The notes under the pieces were generated by a model, which did no database searches, had not been told where the DNA came from, and saw only the letters and a list, made by a program, of their open reading frames with translations. The translations under genes and the position numbers were made by a program. Below, piece after piece: positions 1 to 6,344 of a stretch of DNA of 9,902 nucleotides; position 1 is the first letter of the stretch, and each line of letters opens with the position of its first letter. Origin of the DNA: Alcaligenaceae bacterium (GTDB taxonomy: Bacteria > Pseudomonadota > Gammaproteobacteria > Burkholderiales > Burkholderiaceae_B). Location of the stretch: assembly GCA_947380655.1 (NCBI GenBank), contig CANCRX010000110.1, positions 1 to 9,902 of the forward strand, written 5' to 3'.

Positions 1-49
1 GGGCGGAAATCTGATAACGTTCAGCTTGGCTGAGATGTTTATAGGTCAT
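1..49 (-). CDS. IS30-family transposase, N-terminal fragment (continues past the left edge)
   Basis: The minus strand from 49 reads MTYKHLSQAERYQISA before leaving the window. This closely resembles the usual beginning of IS30-family transposases, which start with M-(T/N)-Y-x-x-L-(S/T)-x-x-E-R-Y-x-I and lead into a helix-turn-helix DNA-binding domain. Only 16 complete codons are present, so neither the DDE catalytic domain nor the intactness of the gene can be judged. The family call rests on this short but distinctive segment. The enzyme would cut and join the element's inverted repeats during transposition. Confidence 0.65.
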   Translation of the reverse strand, partial: MTYKHLSQAERYQISA

Positions 50-147
50 GGCAATCTTCGACTGGCCGGTCAAGAAGCTTTGAATACTAGAACATTCTCA
101 GCCACTTCACTCAGTTAATCAAAGTTGCACTTCGTACTTGAAACCAC
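1..147 (-). mobile_element. End of an IS30-family insertion sequence, cut by the left window edge
   Basis: The minus strand here reads into an IS30-type transposase start at 49, and about 100 bases of non-coding DNA lie between that start codon and the likely outer tip. The tip is placed near 147, after the GCACTTCGTACTTGAAACC stretch (128-146). This boundary is approximate, because the other inverted repeat lies outside the window and no target duplication can be compared. A possible inward promoter for the transposase is visible on the minus strand: TTGATT (117-122), 17 bases, then GAGAAT (94-99), each 4 of 6 to consensus. Beyond about 150 the sequence becomes the leader of the acyltransferase gene. 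Confidence 0.6.
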
Positions 148-248
148 CATGTTAAAAAGATGTGAATTTTTAAATAATACTGGTCTAGGCTACGCTGCCA
201 CGCTGAAGATATTAACGAGGGCGCGGGCCTCAAATAGCTAATCTATCG

Positions 249-1136
249 ATGTTTAACAAACTCGGTCCGTTACTTATCACAGTCTTGTTCAGGTTTTTAG
301 CCTGCCTGCCACTCACCGCGCTCCAAATCCTTGGCTATGGAGCGGGTTGGGTACTCTGGATATTACCTGGCAGTTACAAACGACGCGCGGCTGAAAACTT
401 AGCTATCGCACTGCCTGAGGCCTCGCCACAAATATTGCGCGCATCACTCATTAGCGTGGGTCAATTATTTTTAGAAATGCCCTATTGGCATGTTCGTCAA
501 GGTGAAGCCGAATTAGTCAAACAGGTCCAGTGCGATGGCTGGGACGCGTTTCAAGAGGCGCTTGCGCTCGGCAAAGGTTTGATATTACTCGGCCCGCACG
601 CAGGTAATTTCGAATCACTCGGGGCGATCTATACAAGCAGATTTCCTGCTACGGTATTGTTTCGCCCTCCCAGGATGCAATGGTTGCAGGACTGGATTAT
701 CAAAACGAGAACCAGAAAAAACCTCACCATGGCACCGGCTAATCACGTAGGTGTTAGGAGCTTGGTCAAAGCGCTTAAAAGAGGCCAGTCGATCGGCATT
801 CTTCCCGATCAGGTTCCAGTGCATGGCGAAGGGGTTTGGGCACCATTTTTTGGCAAACAGGCCTACACCACCACTCTCGTGCAAAGATTGCAAAGCCTCA
901 CCGGCGCACCCATATTCGTTATCGCTGCACAACGCAACGGTATAGGCAAGGGTTATACCGTCAGGTACCAGGCAATGAAAGAGCCTTTATCTAACGATAT
1001 TGAAATAGCCGCTGCACAATTGAATCTGGCCATGGAAGACATGATTAGGCTGATGCCAACCCAATACCTGTGGGGGTATAACCGATACCGCACACCACGA
1101 GTAAAACCTGGCACGGCCGATAGCAAACGTGAATAA
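249..1136 (+). CDS. Lipid A late acyltransferase, LpxL/HtrB type
   Basis: This 295-residue protein belongs to the bacterial lipid A biosynthesis acyltransferases, inner-membrane enzymes that move a fatty acyl chain from acyl-ACP to Kdo-lipid A or a precursor. The N-terminus (about 8-40) is a hydrophobic anchor. The catalytic HX4(D/E) motif is HAGNFE, with His117 and Glu122. Further family blocks are LPDQ (185-188), GEGVWAPFFG (193-202) and the C-terminal QYLWGYNRYR (272-281). Length is normal for the family. The ATG at 249 gives the expected N-terminus, although no good Shine-Dalgarno sits before it; a GAGG lies too far upstream (near 217). The gene stands alone about 100 bases from the IS30 end, with no other lipid A genes nearby. 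Whether it transfers laurate, myristate or another chain, and whether it is LpxL or LpxM-like, cannot be read from sequence. Some family members act on other lipids such as ornithine lipids. Confidence 0.88.
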   Translation: MFNKLGPLLITVLFRFLACLPLTALQILGYGAGWVLWILPGSYKRRAAENLAIALPEASPQILRASLISVGQLFLEMPYWHVRQGEAELVKQVQCDGWDAFQEALALGKGLILLGPHAGNFESLGAIYTSRFPATVLFRPPRMQWLQDWIIKTRTRKNLTMAPANHVGVRSLVKALKRGQSIGILPDQVPVHGEGVWAPFFGKQAYTTTLVQRLQSLTGAPIFVIAAQRNGIGKGYTVRYQAMKEPLSNDIEIAAAQLNLAMEDMIRLMPTQYLWGYNRYRTPRVKPGTADSKRE

Positions 1137-1213
1137 GCAGGCAACAAATATGTCAGAGCCATGGACGATTTCATAGTATCGTTTTATTAATAATAAAATT
1201 GAAGCATCTCTAC

Positions 1214-1252
1214 ATGCAGTCTCTGATATATTTATTCATTAACAGACTGCAT
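1214..1252. repeat. 9-bp perfect inverted repeat between the acyltransferase and the first small exported protein
   Basis: ATGCAGTCT (1214-1222) is matched by AGACTGCAT (1244-1252) with a 21-base spacer. The long loop and the absence of a downstream T-run make it a poor intrinsic terminator. The right arm lies between the -35 and -10 of a candidate promoter for the next gene, so an operator is possible. A second, AT-only hairpin, TTTTATT-AAT-AATAAAA, sits at 1182-1198. Confidence 0.4.
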
Positions 1253-1265
1253 TTATTCATAAAAT
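1239..1265 (+). promoter_or_regulatory. Candidate promoter of the 1301-1756 gene
   Basis: TTAACA (1239-1244, 5 of 6 to the sigma70 -35) is followed after 15 bases by TAAAAT (1260-1265, 5 of 6 to the -10). The spacer is shorter than optimal. Transcription would start near 1272, giving a leader of about 29 bases with GGGA (1291-1294) as ribosome binding site. Confidence 0.35.
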
Positions 1266-1300
1266 TTAGACCGTAAACTATTTTTCAATCGGGATTAAAA

Positions 1301-1756
1301 ATGATGAAACAATTTTTTATATGCTTGATAGCTCTTGTTTTTTCAGGTTCAGCATTCTCTCAAACCGTTCCGCAACTAGCCAAAGAATGGATCGGTGCAG
1401 TCTCCCATACAAATTATGGATTCGGTGGTGAATATAATACTGACAACCATCCTTCAACTGGTCTTAAACATAACTCTTACAATTTACCCAGAACGCTGAC
1501 TATTCAAGAGCAGGATGGGCAGAGTGTAAAGCTAATTTATAAGACCGAAAAAAAGTCCTTTACCTTGATTGGTACCCTTTCTGTAGATGGCAAACAGCTT
1601 GCTGTCGCGAATGAAAATTCTTTCGCTTTGCTAAATGTCACGACTGATACGATTATCGGTTGTGGTACATCCCGTGGAGCCGTTTCTGATCCCTCTTATG
1701 AGGATTGGAAAAAAAGCTACGCGACTTGGTGTGTAAGTTTTAAAGCTGTCAAATAG
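1301..1756 (+). CDS. Small exported protein of unknown function (family member 1, two C-terminal Cys)
   Basis: A 151-residue protein with a signal peptide (about 1-20, hydrophobic core FICLIALVF, probable cleavage after AFS). The mature part starts with P-x-L-x-x-x-W (Trp30) and a Gly/Asn/His-rich stretch (40-58). A beta-strand-like core follows, with F-T-L-I-G-T-L-S-V-D-G-K near 87-98, and then Cys121 and Cys144, a likely disulfide if the protein is periplasmic. The same order of elements occurs in the proteins at 2258-2686 and 2783-3196 and in the fragment at 9702, so I treat them as diverged paralogues. GGGA precedes the start by 6 bases; the ATG at 1304 is an equally possible start. I do not recognise a characterised family. 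The early Trp plus beta-rich body suggests a small calycin-like barrel, which is only inference. Confidence 0.75.
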   Translation: MMKQFFICLIALVFSGSAFSQTVPQLAKEWIGAVSHTNYGFGGEYNTDNHPSTGLKHNSYNLPRTLTIQEQDGQSVKLIYKTEKKSFTLIGTLSVDGKQLAVANENSFALLNVTTDTIIGCGTSRGAVSDPSYEDWKKSYATWCVSFKAVK

Positions 1757-1781
1757 CGGCCAGCGGTTTAGAAAATATTCC

Positions 1782-1799
1782 AAGGAGTAATCACCCGTG
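1782..1799 (+). promoter_or_regulatory. Strong Shine-Dalgarno fixing a GTG start
   Basis: AAGGAG (1782-1787) lies 9 bases before GTG at 1797. It is one of the best ribosome binding sites in the window and supports GTG as the true start of the MAPEG gene. Confidence 0.75.
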
Positions 1800-2195
1800 C
1801 TACTAGTCACCTCAATCATCGCTGCCGTATTAACTGGCATTTTTATCAAACTGTCATTTGCGGTAATCGGTTTGAGAAGAAAAAATAAAGTAGGCCTGGG
1901 CAGTGGTGGTCACGATGATCTTGAAAGAGCAATTCGTGCTCAAGGTAACTTTGCTGAATATGTTCCCTTTGGGATCATCTTGATTGCTTGTCTTGAATTA
2001 AACGGCGCGCCCTGGTGGCTAGTTGCCATTCCAGGTGTCACGCTCATTGTTGGCCGTTTAATTCATGCTAAAGGAATTAATGTACCGCCGCCCGATTTCA
2101 GCAAACGCATTATGGGAATGAAATTCACTTTCATGACGTTAATAGGCTTGGTTGTTTTGAATTTGGCGTGGTCACTATATGGGTTGGTTAACTAA
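1797..2195 (+). CDS. MAPEG-family membrane protein
   Basis: A 132-residue integral membrane protein with four hydrophobic segments (about 3-24, 56-70, 72-90, 109-130). It matches the MAPEG family (membrane-associated proteins in eicosanoid and glutathione metabolism), close to the small bacterial YecN-like members. Supporting motifs are E-R-A-x-R-A-Q-x-N-F-x-E-Y-x-P (43-57), the usual MAPEG glutathione-region signature, and G-R-L-I-H-A-K-G (86-93). Family members include glutathione transferases and peroxidases, but most bacterial small MAPEG proteins have no proven reaction, so no substrate is assigned. The GTG start is set by AAGGAG at 1782. The gene begins 40 bases after the stop of the small exported protein gene, in the same direction and with no obvious terminator between, so the two may be co-transcribed. 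It ends convergently against the gene at 2258; the 62 bases between contain no convincing terminator. Confidence 0.85.
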   Translation: MLLVTSIIAAVLTGIFIKLSFAVIGLRRKNKVGLGSGGHDDLERAIRAQGNFAEYVPFGIILIACLELNGAPWWLVAIPGVTLIVGRLIHAKGINVPPPDFSKRIMGMKFTFMTLIGLVVLNLAWSLYGLVN

Positions 2196-2257
2196 TCACT
2201 CTCGCTCTGATTCGCTAACCACCCTTGTTCAAACACAAAACTAAAGACTAGCGGTAA

Positions 2258-2686
2258 TTACTTAAGCTTTTTAAGTTGGTAACACCCTGCAATATTGACC
2301 GTGGTAAGCAGCGTAGTGAAACACGCCTCCATTTCGTCTCCTGATATTTCACCAGACAGCGTACCAATATCGCTAGACATGACGTAGCGCTTCCCGTCCT
2401 TTCTGAAGGCACCTGCGATCAGATGATTTTCGCCATCGACCAGCTTGGCCTCGCCTTCAAACACACCGCTATTTTGTGTTGATATTTTGATCATTTTCAA
2501 GCCTGATTCACCCGCAGCGGTCAATACAGGGGCTTGTTTATTCTGTGCGGTACCGGTTACCGCCCGCATGCCAGATACGCGTTCCCAAGTTCCAACGATA
2601 TTAGGGTAGTCCGCGCTATATGCCTGCGCAGAGGCTACTAAGGTTAAGAGCAAGGCCAGGGATAATTTTGAGATGATTAATTTCAT
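2258..2686 (-). CDS. Small exported protein of unknown function (family member 2, GTW type)
   Basis: A 142-residue protein starting at the ATG at 2686. GGAG (plus-strand CTCC 2694-2697) lies 7 bases before this ATG, and the signal peptide then begins normally. An in-frame ATG at 2707 would add seven residues and place that ribosome binding site inside the gene, so I reject it. The signal peptide covers about residues 1-22 (SAQA) or 1-25. The mature protein opens with Y-P-N-I-V-G-T-W (Trp34). Next come the core F-E-G (77-79), a strand pair with L-I-A-G-A-F-R-K-D-G-K (89-99), and Cys122 and Cys135, ending in a Lys-rich tail. It parallels the proteins at 2783-3196 and 1301-1756. The early G-x-W recalls lipocalin or avidin-like barrels, but no known family is identified and no ligand can be assigned. 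Confidence 0.75.
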   Translation of the reverse strand: MKLIISKLSLALLLTLVASAQAYSADYPNIVGTWERVSGMRAVTGTAQNKQAPVLTAAGESGLKMIKISTQNSGVFEGEAKLVDGENHLIAGAFRKDGKRYVMSSDIGTLSGEISGDEMEACFTTLLTTVNIAGCYQLKKLK

Positions 2687-2782
2687 GTTTGAACTCCGAT
2701 TTACCAAACTGTTAATAACTGAGGAATCAATAATCTTGATCAGTTGACATCATATCTAAATGTGAAGCGAAAGATAGAAGCG

Positions 2783-3196
2783 TTATTGCTTCTTGAATTC
2801 TTGGCAGGAGGCAACCTTTGGCTTGGCCATTTGCACGTAACAGTTCTGCGTCGTGTTGGCATCAATGATCTTAAACGTAGCCGTGCCATCACTATCAACT
2901 AACACACCACCTTGAAAATCTAAGGAGATAGCACCTAAGATAACTTCTTTATAATCCTTTGAAGATATCGTGCCGGCAAAGTTAATACCTTCTTGACGAT
3001 CAATCACCATTGTCACGAGTTTTTTATCAAAATATATTTCGTTATCTTTTGCATTATTAGGTTGATGGTGCGATCCTGATCCCAGTATCGTGTAAGAAAC
3101 CATGCTGGTCCAAGTACCAATCATATTGGGTGGTGTCTGTGCCCAAGCTGAAAAGACAAATCCTAAACTGATAACAAGACTTAATAAAGTTTTCAT
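2783..3196 (-). CDS. Small exported protein of unknown function (family member 3, GTW type)
   Basis: A 137-residue protein with a clear signal peptide (1-19, cleavage after AWA before Gln). The mature chain starts T-P-P-N-M-I-G-T-W (Trp29). A Gly/Ser/His/Asn stretch (38-48, with H-x-P-N-N) follows, then F-A-G-T-I-S (73-78), a strand with L-G-A-I-S-L-D (87-93), and Cys119 and Cys131 before a short Lys-containing tail. It lies 96 bases upstream of family member 2 on the same strand, so the pair may be a tandem duplication transcribed together. The ribosome binding site is modest (AAAGAG, 7 bases before ATG). It is divergent from the secretory-lipase-like gene at 3332. The H-x-P-N-N segment is also present in the fragment at 9702, which suggests these two are closer relatives. 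Function unknown. Confidence 0.75.
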   Translation of the reverse strand: MKTLLSLVISLGFVFSAWAQTPPNMIGTWTSMVSYTILGSGSHHQPNNAKDNEIYFDKKLVTMVIDRQEGINFAGTISSKDYKEVILGAISLDFQGGVLVDSDGTATFKIIDANTTQNCYVQMAKPKVASCQEFKKQ

Positions 3197-3230
3197 GAGA
3201 GTGCTCTTTCTTTAGGATAATTTGTGAAAA

Positions 3231-3242
3231 TAATTCGAATTA
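3231..3242. repeat. 12-bp perfect palindrome in the divergent intergenic region
   Basis: TAATTCGAATTA is a perfect palindrome, 35 bases before the start of the minus-strand small exported protein and about 90 before the plus-strand lipase gene. It could be a dimeric regulator's site, but AT-rich palindromes of this size also arise by chance. Confidence 0.25.
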
Positions 3243-3295
3243 ATTTACCGTATACAACGGCCATCGTCTAGCGATACCTTGTAAATCACTGTGAG

Positions 3296-3304
3296 TGCTA
3301 TAAC
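3296..3304 (+). promoter_or_regulatory. Candidate extended -10 promoter of the secretory-lipase-like gene
   Basis: TGCTATAAC contains the extended -10 TG-n plus TATAAC (3299-3304, 5 of 6 to consensus). No good -35 lies at 17 bases, as is common for extended -10 promoters. The leader would be about 20 bases. A small CACT-GTG-AGTG hairpin (3287-3297) overlaps it. Confidence 0.35.
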
Positions 3305-3331
3305 TTTTAATTCTTAAAAAATGGCGGTCAA

Positions 3332-4639
3332 ATGAAACCCTTAAGTCTCAAAGCGATCGGCACGGCACTGATCCAGATAATTACAGCTTGCACTTCTTTT
3401 TCTGCTTTTTCAGAAGTGTCCCTCCCCCCGTTTTATGAGTCAGCTTCAAAGATCAAGCCTGAGGGAAAACTCGGACAAGTCATAAAGAAAGAGAAAGTTG
3501 CAACAAAGATTCCAGGTGCACAGGCTTGGCGTATCGCTTACATCTCTTCAGATGTAAATAATCTCAAAACGATTTCAACGGGATTGTTAATTGCGCCAGC
3601 AGGAAAGGCCCCGAAAGAAGGTCGCCCAATCGTTTCCTGGTCTCACGGTACGACGGGTAGCGCACAAAACTGTGGACCTTCCCAACAAATCAATCCAGCC
3701 GTTGCTCTCAATGAGTATTACCTACCGAATGGAAACTCCTGGACAGATTATGGAGTCCTCTCCTTACCTGAGTTAATCAAAGAAGGCTACGTTATTGTAG
3801 CCACCGATTACCAAGGCCTGGGAGGTGGAGGTAAGCATCAGTATTCCGTTGGACAAACACAGGGTAATGATGCCATCAACGCTATTCGTGCTGCGGGAGC
3901 CGTTAAGGAAACAGGTGCCGGTAAAAAAGCGTTGCTTTATGGATGGTCACAGGGTGGATACTCGGTTCTCTCTGCGGGTGGCTCAAAGGCCTATCTAGCT
4001 CAAAAGGGGACTGCGTTCGATGGGATTGAGGTTGTTGGGATTGTTGCGGTGTCTCCCGTTAATCTGTCAGGAGTTGCTCAGGTCGCCATGCGAAGTAGTG
4101 AGAATTCAGATCAGGCATTGGGAAAAATCACTGCTCCCTTATCAGGAAATATTTTTGAATGGGCGCATTTGGCGGCAATGATGTATGGGTTGCAGACCGC
4201 CTATCCACACAAGCTGCAACTGACTGACTGGTTTACACCGGAAGGCGCAAAAGTATTTGATGAACTCTCAAACAATAAGTGTTTTCATGTTTTAAGTGAT
4301 AGCCTGACTTATAGCTACGGGGATCGTTACAAATCTTTAGTTAGGCCTGACCCGGTTAACACCCAAGCATGGATTGATGCATTGATCTCAGGCGGCATTC
4401 CAAATAATGCTCCGGTTGCACCCGTGCTAATGTATCGCGGAACCAAGGACGCTGTACCAAAGCCAATGGTCGATATCTACGAAAATCAGATGTGCAAAAT
4501 CGGTTCGAATGTGAAACATGTTGAACTGGATGGCGCGACTCACTTCACAAGCCCAGTCGAGGCGCAGCAGACTTTCCTACCCTGGTTCAAAGACCGTTTG
4601 GCGGGTAAACCTTTGACAAATGCGTGCCCACAAAATTAA
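3332..4639 (+). CDS. Exported alpha/beta hydrolase, secretory lipase (LIP) type
   Basis: A 435-residue protein of the alpha/beta hydrolase fold, resembling the secretory lipase family known from Candida LIP proteins and many bacteria; members hydrolyse triacylglycerols or other esters. The N-terminus is an export signal. Either a lipobox I-T-A-C (17-20) makes it a lipoprotein at Cys20, or it is cleaved near residue 27. The body shows S-W-S-H-G-T-T-G (102-109, oxyanion-hole region), a Cys114-containing segment, A-T-D-Y-Q-G-L-G (157-164) and the nucleophile elbow G-W-S-Q-G-G with Ser206. Asp373 in Y-R-G-T-K-D and His404 in D-G-A-T-H complete a plausible triad. Length is normal for the family. 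Two late cysteines (317 and 388) may pair. The start at 3332 has only a weak GGCGG upstream. It stands alone: divergent from the small exported protein gene and convergent with the GNAT gene. True substrate unknown. Confidence 0.85.
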   Translation: MKPLSLKAIGTALIQIITACTSFSAFSEVSLPPFYESASKIKPEGKLGQVIKKEKVATKIPGAQAWRIAYISSDVNNLKTISTGLLIAPAGKAPKEGRPIVSWSHGTTGSAQNCGPSQQINPAVALNEYYLPNGNSWTDYGVLSLPELIKEGYVIVATDYQGLGGGGKHQYSVGQTQGNDAINAIRAAGAVKETGAGKKALLYGWSQGGYSVLSAGGSKAYLAQKGTAFDGIEVVGIVAVSPVNLSGVAQVAMRSSENSDQALGKITAPLSGNIFEWAHLAAMMYGLQTAYPHKLQLTDWFTPEGAKVFDELSNNKCFHVLSDSLTYSYGDRYKSLVRPDPVNTQAWIDALISGGIPNNAPVAPVLMYRGTKDAVPKPMVDIYENQMCKIGSNVKHVELDGATHFTSPVEAQQTFLPWFKDRLAGKPLTNACPQN

Positions 4640-4705
4640 TCCAACATATATTCTCAAGTTAAGTCCAGTTCAGGCATCTGAAATTGGCTGAACAGTCTTC
4701 ATGAT

Positions 4706-5194
4706 TTAAGTGCCTGAGCTAATAGACTTGCGAACAAATATTCTGTCATAGCCGTTTACGATACGCCTATCAAACTCTACGTAACCCAGATGCGCATACA
4801 CACTCTGGCTTTCATGCATCAGCTTATGCGTCGATAGATAAATGGATGTGTAGCCTGATTGTCTAGCTTTAGTTTCCGCGTAAAAAAGTAACTTGCTACC
4901 AATACCAAGTCCCTGAGAATTAGGATGTACTGCAATTGTTTCTATACAGAAACCCTCCTGCGTCTCCACCAACACCAACACACCCAGAACAACGCCCTCC
5001 TGGGCTGCGACATACACAGCACCCTGCCTAACCAGTGTCTGATAATCATCTAGCATGGGGCCTGGCTGTTTACCTATCCGCAGGATGTAACGCATAAATG
5101 CCTGACAAACGCAATCCGTTACTGCTGCGACGTCCTCATCCAGAGCAAGGCGAATATCTATTGGCATATTGGTTTGGGCTGATTGAATATTCAT
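4706..5194 (-). CDS. GNAT-family N-acetyltransferase
   Basis: A 162-residue cytosolic protein of the Gcn5-related N-acetyltransferase fold, which transfers acetyl from acetyl-CoA to an amine. The acetyl-CoA pyrophosphate loop is Q-G-L-G-I-G (94-99), preceded by the beta-4 strand I-E-T-I-A-V-H-P (84-91). The C-terminal helix and strand carry S-V-Y-A-H-L-G-Y (131-138), whose Tyr133 is in the position of the usual general acid. The segment I-G-K-Q-P-G-P-M-L-D-D-Y (40-51) recurs in a subgroup of small GNATs of unknown substrate. The start at 5194 has no clear Shine-Dalgarno; Met10 (5167) is an alternative but has none either. It is convergent with the lipase-like gene, with 66 bases between and only a weak hairpin (GTTCAG 4668-4673, CTGAAC 4688-4693). 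It is divergent from the pyrophosphatase gene, sharing a 111-base intergenic region. Confidence 0.85.
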   Translation of the reverse strand: MNIQSAQTNMPIDIRLALDEDVAAVTDCVCQAFMRYILRIGKQPGPMLDDYQTLVRQGAVYVAAQEGVVLGVLVLVETQEGFCIETIAVHPNSQGLGIGSKLLFYAETKARQSGYTSIYLSTHKLMHESQSVYAHLGYVEFDRRIVNGYDRIFVRKSISSGT

Positions 5195-5305
5195 TTCATT
5201 ATAAGTAAAACGGGCCCATATCCTTCGATTCGAGTACGATCAAGGTGCTTATCATCCGTGTAGATTCAATATCGGCAAACTGTGCAAGCAAAGATATAGC
5301 TACTT

Positions 5306-6325
5306 ATGAAAATATCATTGATACTTAACTCTTACAGAGTCGCATTCATCAGCCTGCTTTTGCTTGGACTGGTTAGTTCTGTATGGGCAGGTCCCATACT
5401 TGTGGTCGGTCACAAGAATCCTGATAGTGATTCGATATTTTCAGCGATTGCGCTGGCATACCTGAAGTCACAACAAGGCACTCCAGCGATGGCTGTTGCG
5501 CAGGGAAAACCGAATCCTGAATCAGATTTTGTATTAAGTTATTTCGGTCTCCAGGCTCCCCCTGTCGTTTCAACAGTTGCAGGTCATAATGTCGCACTTG
5601 TTGATCACAATACATATACTCAAGCACCAGACGATATTAAGGCGGCGAAATTAGTAGAAATCATTGATCATCATAATTTAGGTGGCATTGTGACTGAGGA
5701 TCCCATTACGGCGCTAATACAACCGGTCGGGAGCACGAACACTATTATCTGGGAACTTTACCAACGCGCCGGGATTTCGATCCCTCCTGCTATCGCTGGT
5801 GGAATGTTAAGTGCGATTCTCTCTGATACCTTAGCGTTTAAATCACCAACCACCACGAATCTGGATCGTAGAGCCGCACAGAGTCTTGCTGTCACAGCGA
5901 GTGTCACTGACATTTCAAAATTCGCTAAACAGATGTTTTTAGCTGGAGAGGCTGATTTAAAAACAGCACCAATTGAAAACTTATTACAGCGTGACTTTAA
6001 GATCTTTGACATGAATGGCAATAAAGTTGGAGTAGGTCAATTAGCGGCAGTCAGCTTTGATCTGCTTGAACAACGCAGGGATGCTTTTGTTAGTACGATG
6101 CAAGTACTGATGCAAAAGGAAAACTATCAGACGCTCGTCCTGATGCTCACAGATATTCAATCAGATGGCACTGTGCTCATCGTTATTGGTAAAAACCAAC
6201 AACACATTGCAGATGCATTTAATGTTGCTCTGAAAAATAACTCCTTCTGGGTTGCAGGTGTGACCAGTAGAAAAAAACAAATTATTCCTGTACTGAGTAA
6301 AGTTTTTTCTGAACACAATAATTAA
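5306..6325 (+). CDS. ppaC: Family II (DHH, Mn-dependent) inorganic pyrophosphatase with a signal peptide
   Basis: A 339-residue protein that hydrolyses pyrophosphate to two phosphates, homologous along its whole length to PpaC-type enzymes (about 310 residues). The DHH domain holds G-H-K-N-P-D-S-D-S (35-43; His36, Asp40 and Asp42 as metal ligands), D-H-N (100-102), D-H-H (121-123) and L-S-D-x-L-x-F-K-S-P (172-181; Asp174). The DHHA2 domain ends with S-R-K-K-Q-I-I-P (321-328), the substrate-binding SRKxQ motif. All the main catalytic residues therefore appear present. The oddity is about 28 extra N-terminal residues: Arg11, a hydrophobic core of about 15 residues (FISLLLLGLVSSV), then W-A before Gly29, a typical Sec signal peptide. 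Known family II enzymes are cytosolic and start just before G-H-K-N-P. The ribosome binding site is weak. The GNAT gene follows after 19 bases, probably in one transcript. Confidence 0.92.
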   Translation: MKISLILNSYRVAFISLLLLGLVSSVWAGPILVVGHKNPDSDSIFSAIALAYLKSQQGTPAMAVAQGKPNPESDFVLSYFGLQAPPVVSTVAGHNVALVDHNTYTQAPDDIKAAKLVEIIDHHNLGGIVTEDPITALIQPVGSTNTIIWELYQRAGISIPPAIAGGMLSAILSDTLAFKSPTTTNLDRRAAQSLAVTASVTDISKFAKQMFLAGEADLKTAPIENLLQRDFKIFDMNGNKVGVGQLAAVSFDLLEQRRDAFVSTMQVLMQKENYQTLVLMLTDIQSDGTVLIVIGKNQQHIADAFNVALKNNSFWVAGVTSRKKQIIPVLSKVFSEHNN

Positions 6326-6344
6326 CCAGTCTTGGTCACGCTTG

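Noticed and set aside
2..118. Open plus-strand frame of 38 codons at the left edge, possibly the tail of an upstream gene
   Set aside because: It lies antisense to the IS30 transposase start and the element's end, has no recognisable protein similarity, and the transposase explains the region better.
138..166. Hybrid outward promoter formed by the IS end (TTGAAA) upstream of the acyltransferase
   Set aside because: The hexamer 17 bases away, TGTGAA, matches the -10 consensus at only 3 of 6 positions, and nearby spacings are no better.
615..932. Minus-strand open frame of 105 codons opposite the acyltransferase
   Set aside because: It is fully antisense to a strongly supported conserved gene and its translation shows no family features; other such antisense frames opposite the permease, pyrophosphatase and esterase were set aside for the same reason.
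2687..2707. Seven-residue N-terminal extension of the small exported protein starting at 2707
   Set aside because: The good GGAG ribosome binding site lies inside this extension and just before the ATG at 2686, where a normal signal peptide begins.
2744..2749. Perfect -35 consensus TTGACA on the plus strand
   Set aside because: The position 17 bases downstream (GCGAAA) is not a -10, and no plus-strand gene follows; the flanking genes are on the minus strand.
1301..3196. Toxin-immunity cluster made of the small exported proteins and the MAPEG protein
   Set aside because: All the small proteins have the same export signal and architecture, no toxin domain or immunity pairing is visible, and the MAPEG protein has its own clear family.
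4668..4717. Terminator between the convergent lipase-like and GNAT genes
   Set aside because: The inverted repeats (GTTCAG/CTGAAC and TCAGGCA/TGCCTGA) are short with loops of 14 or more bases and no T-run, so they do not form a convincing intrinsic terminator.
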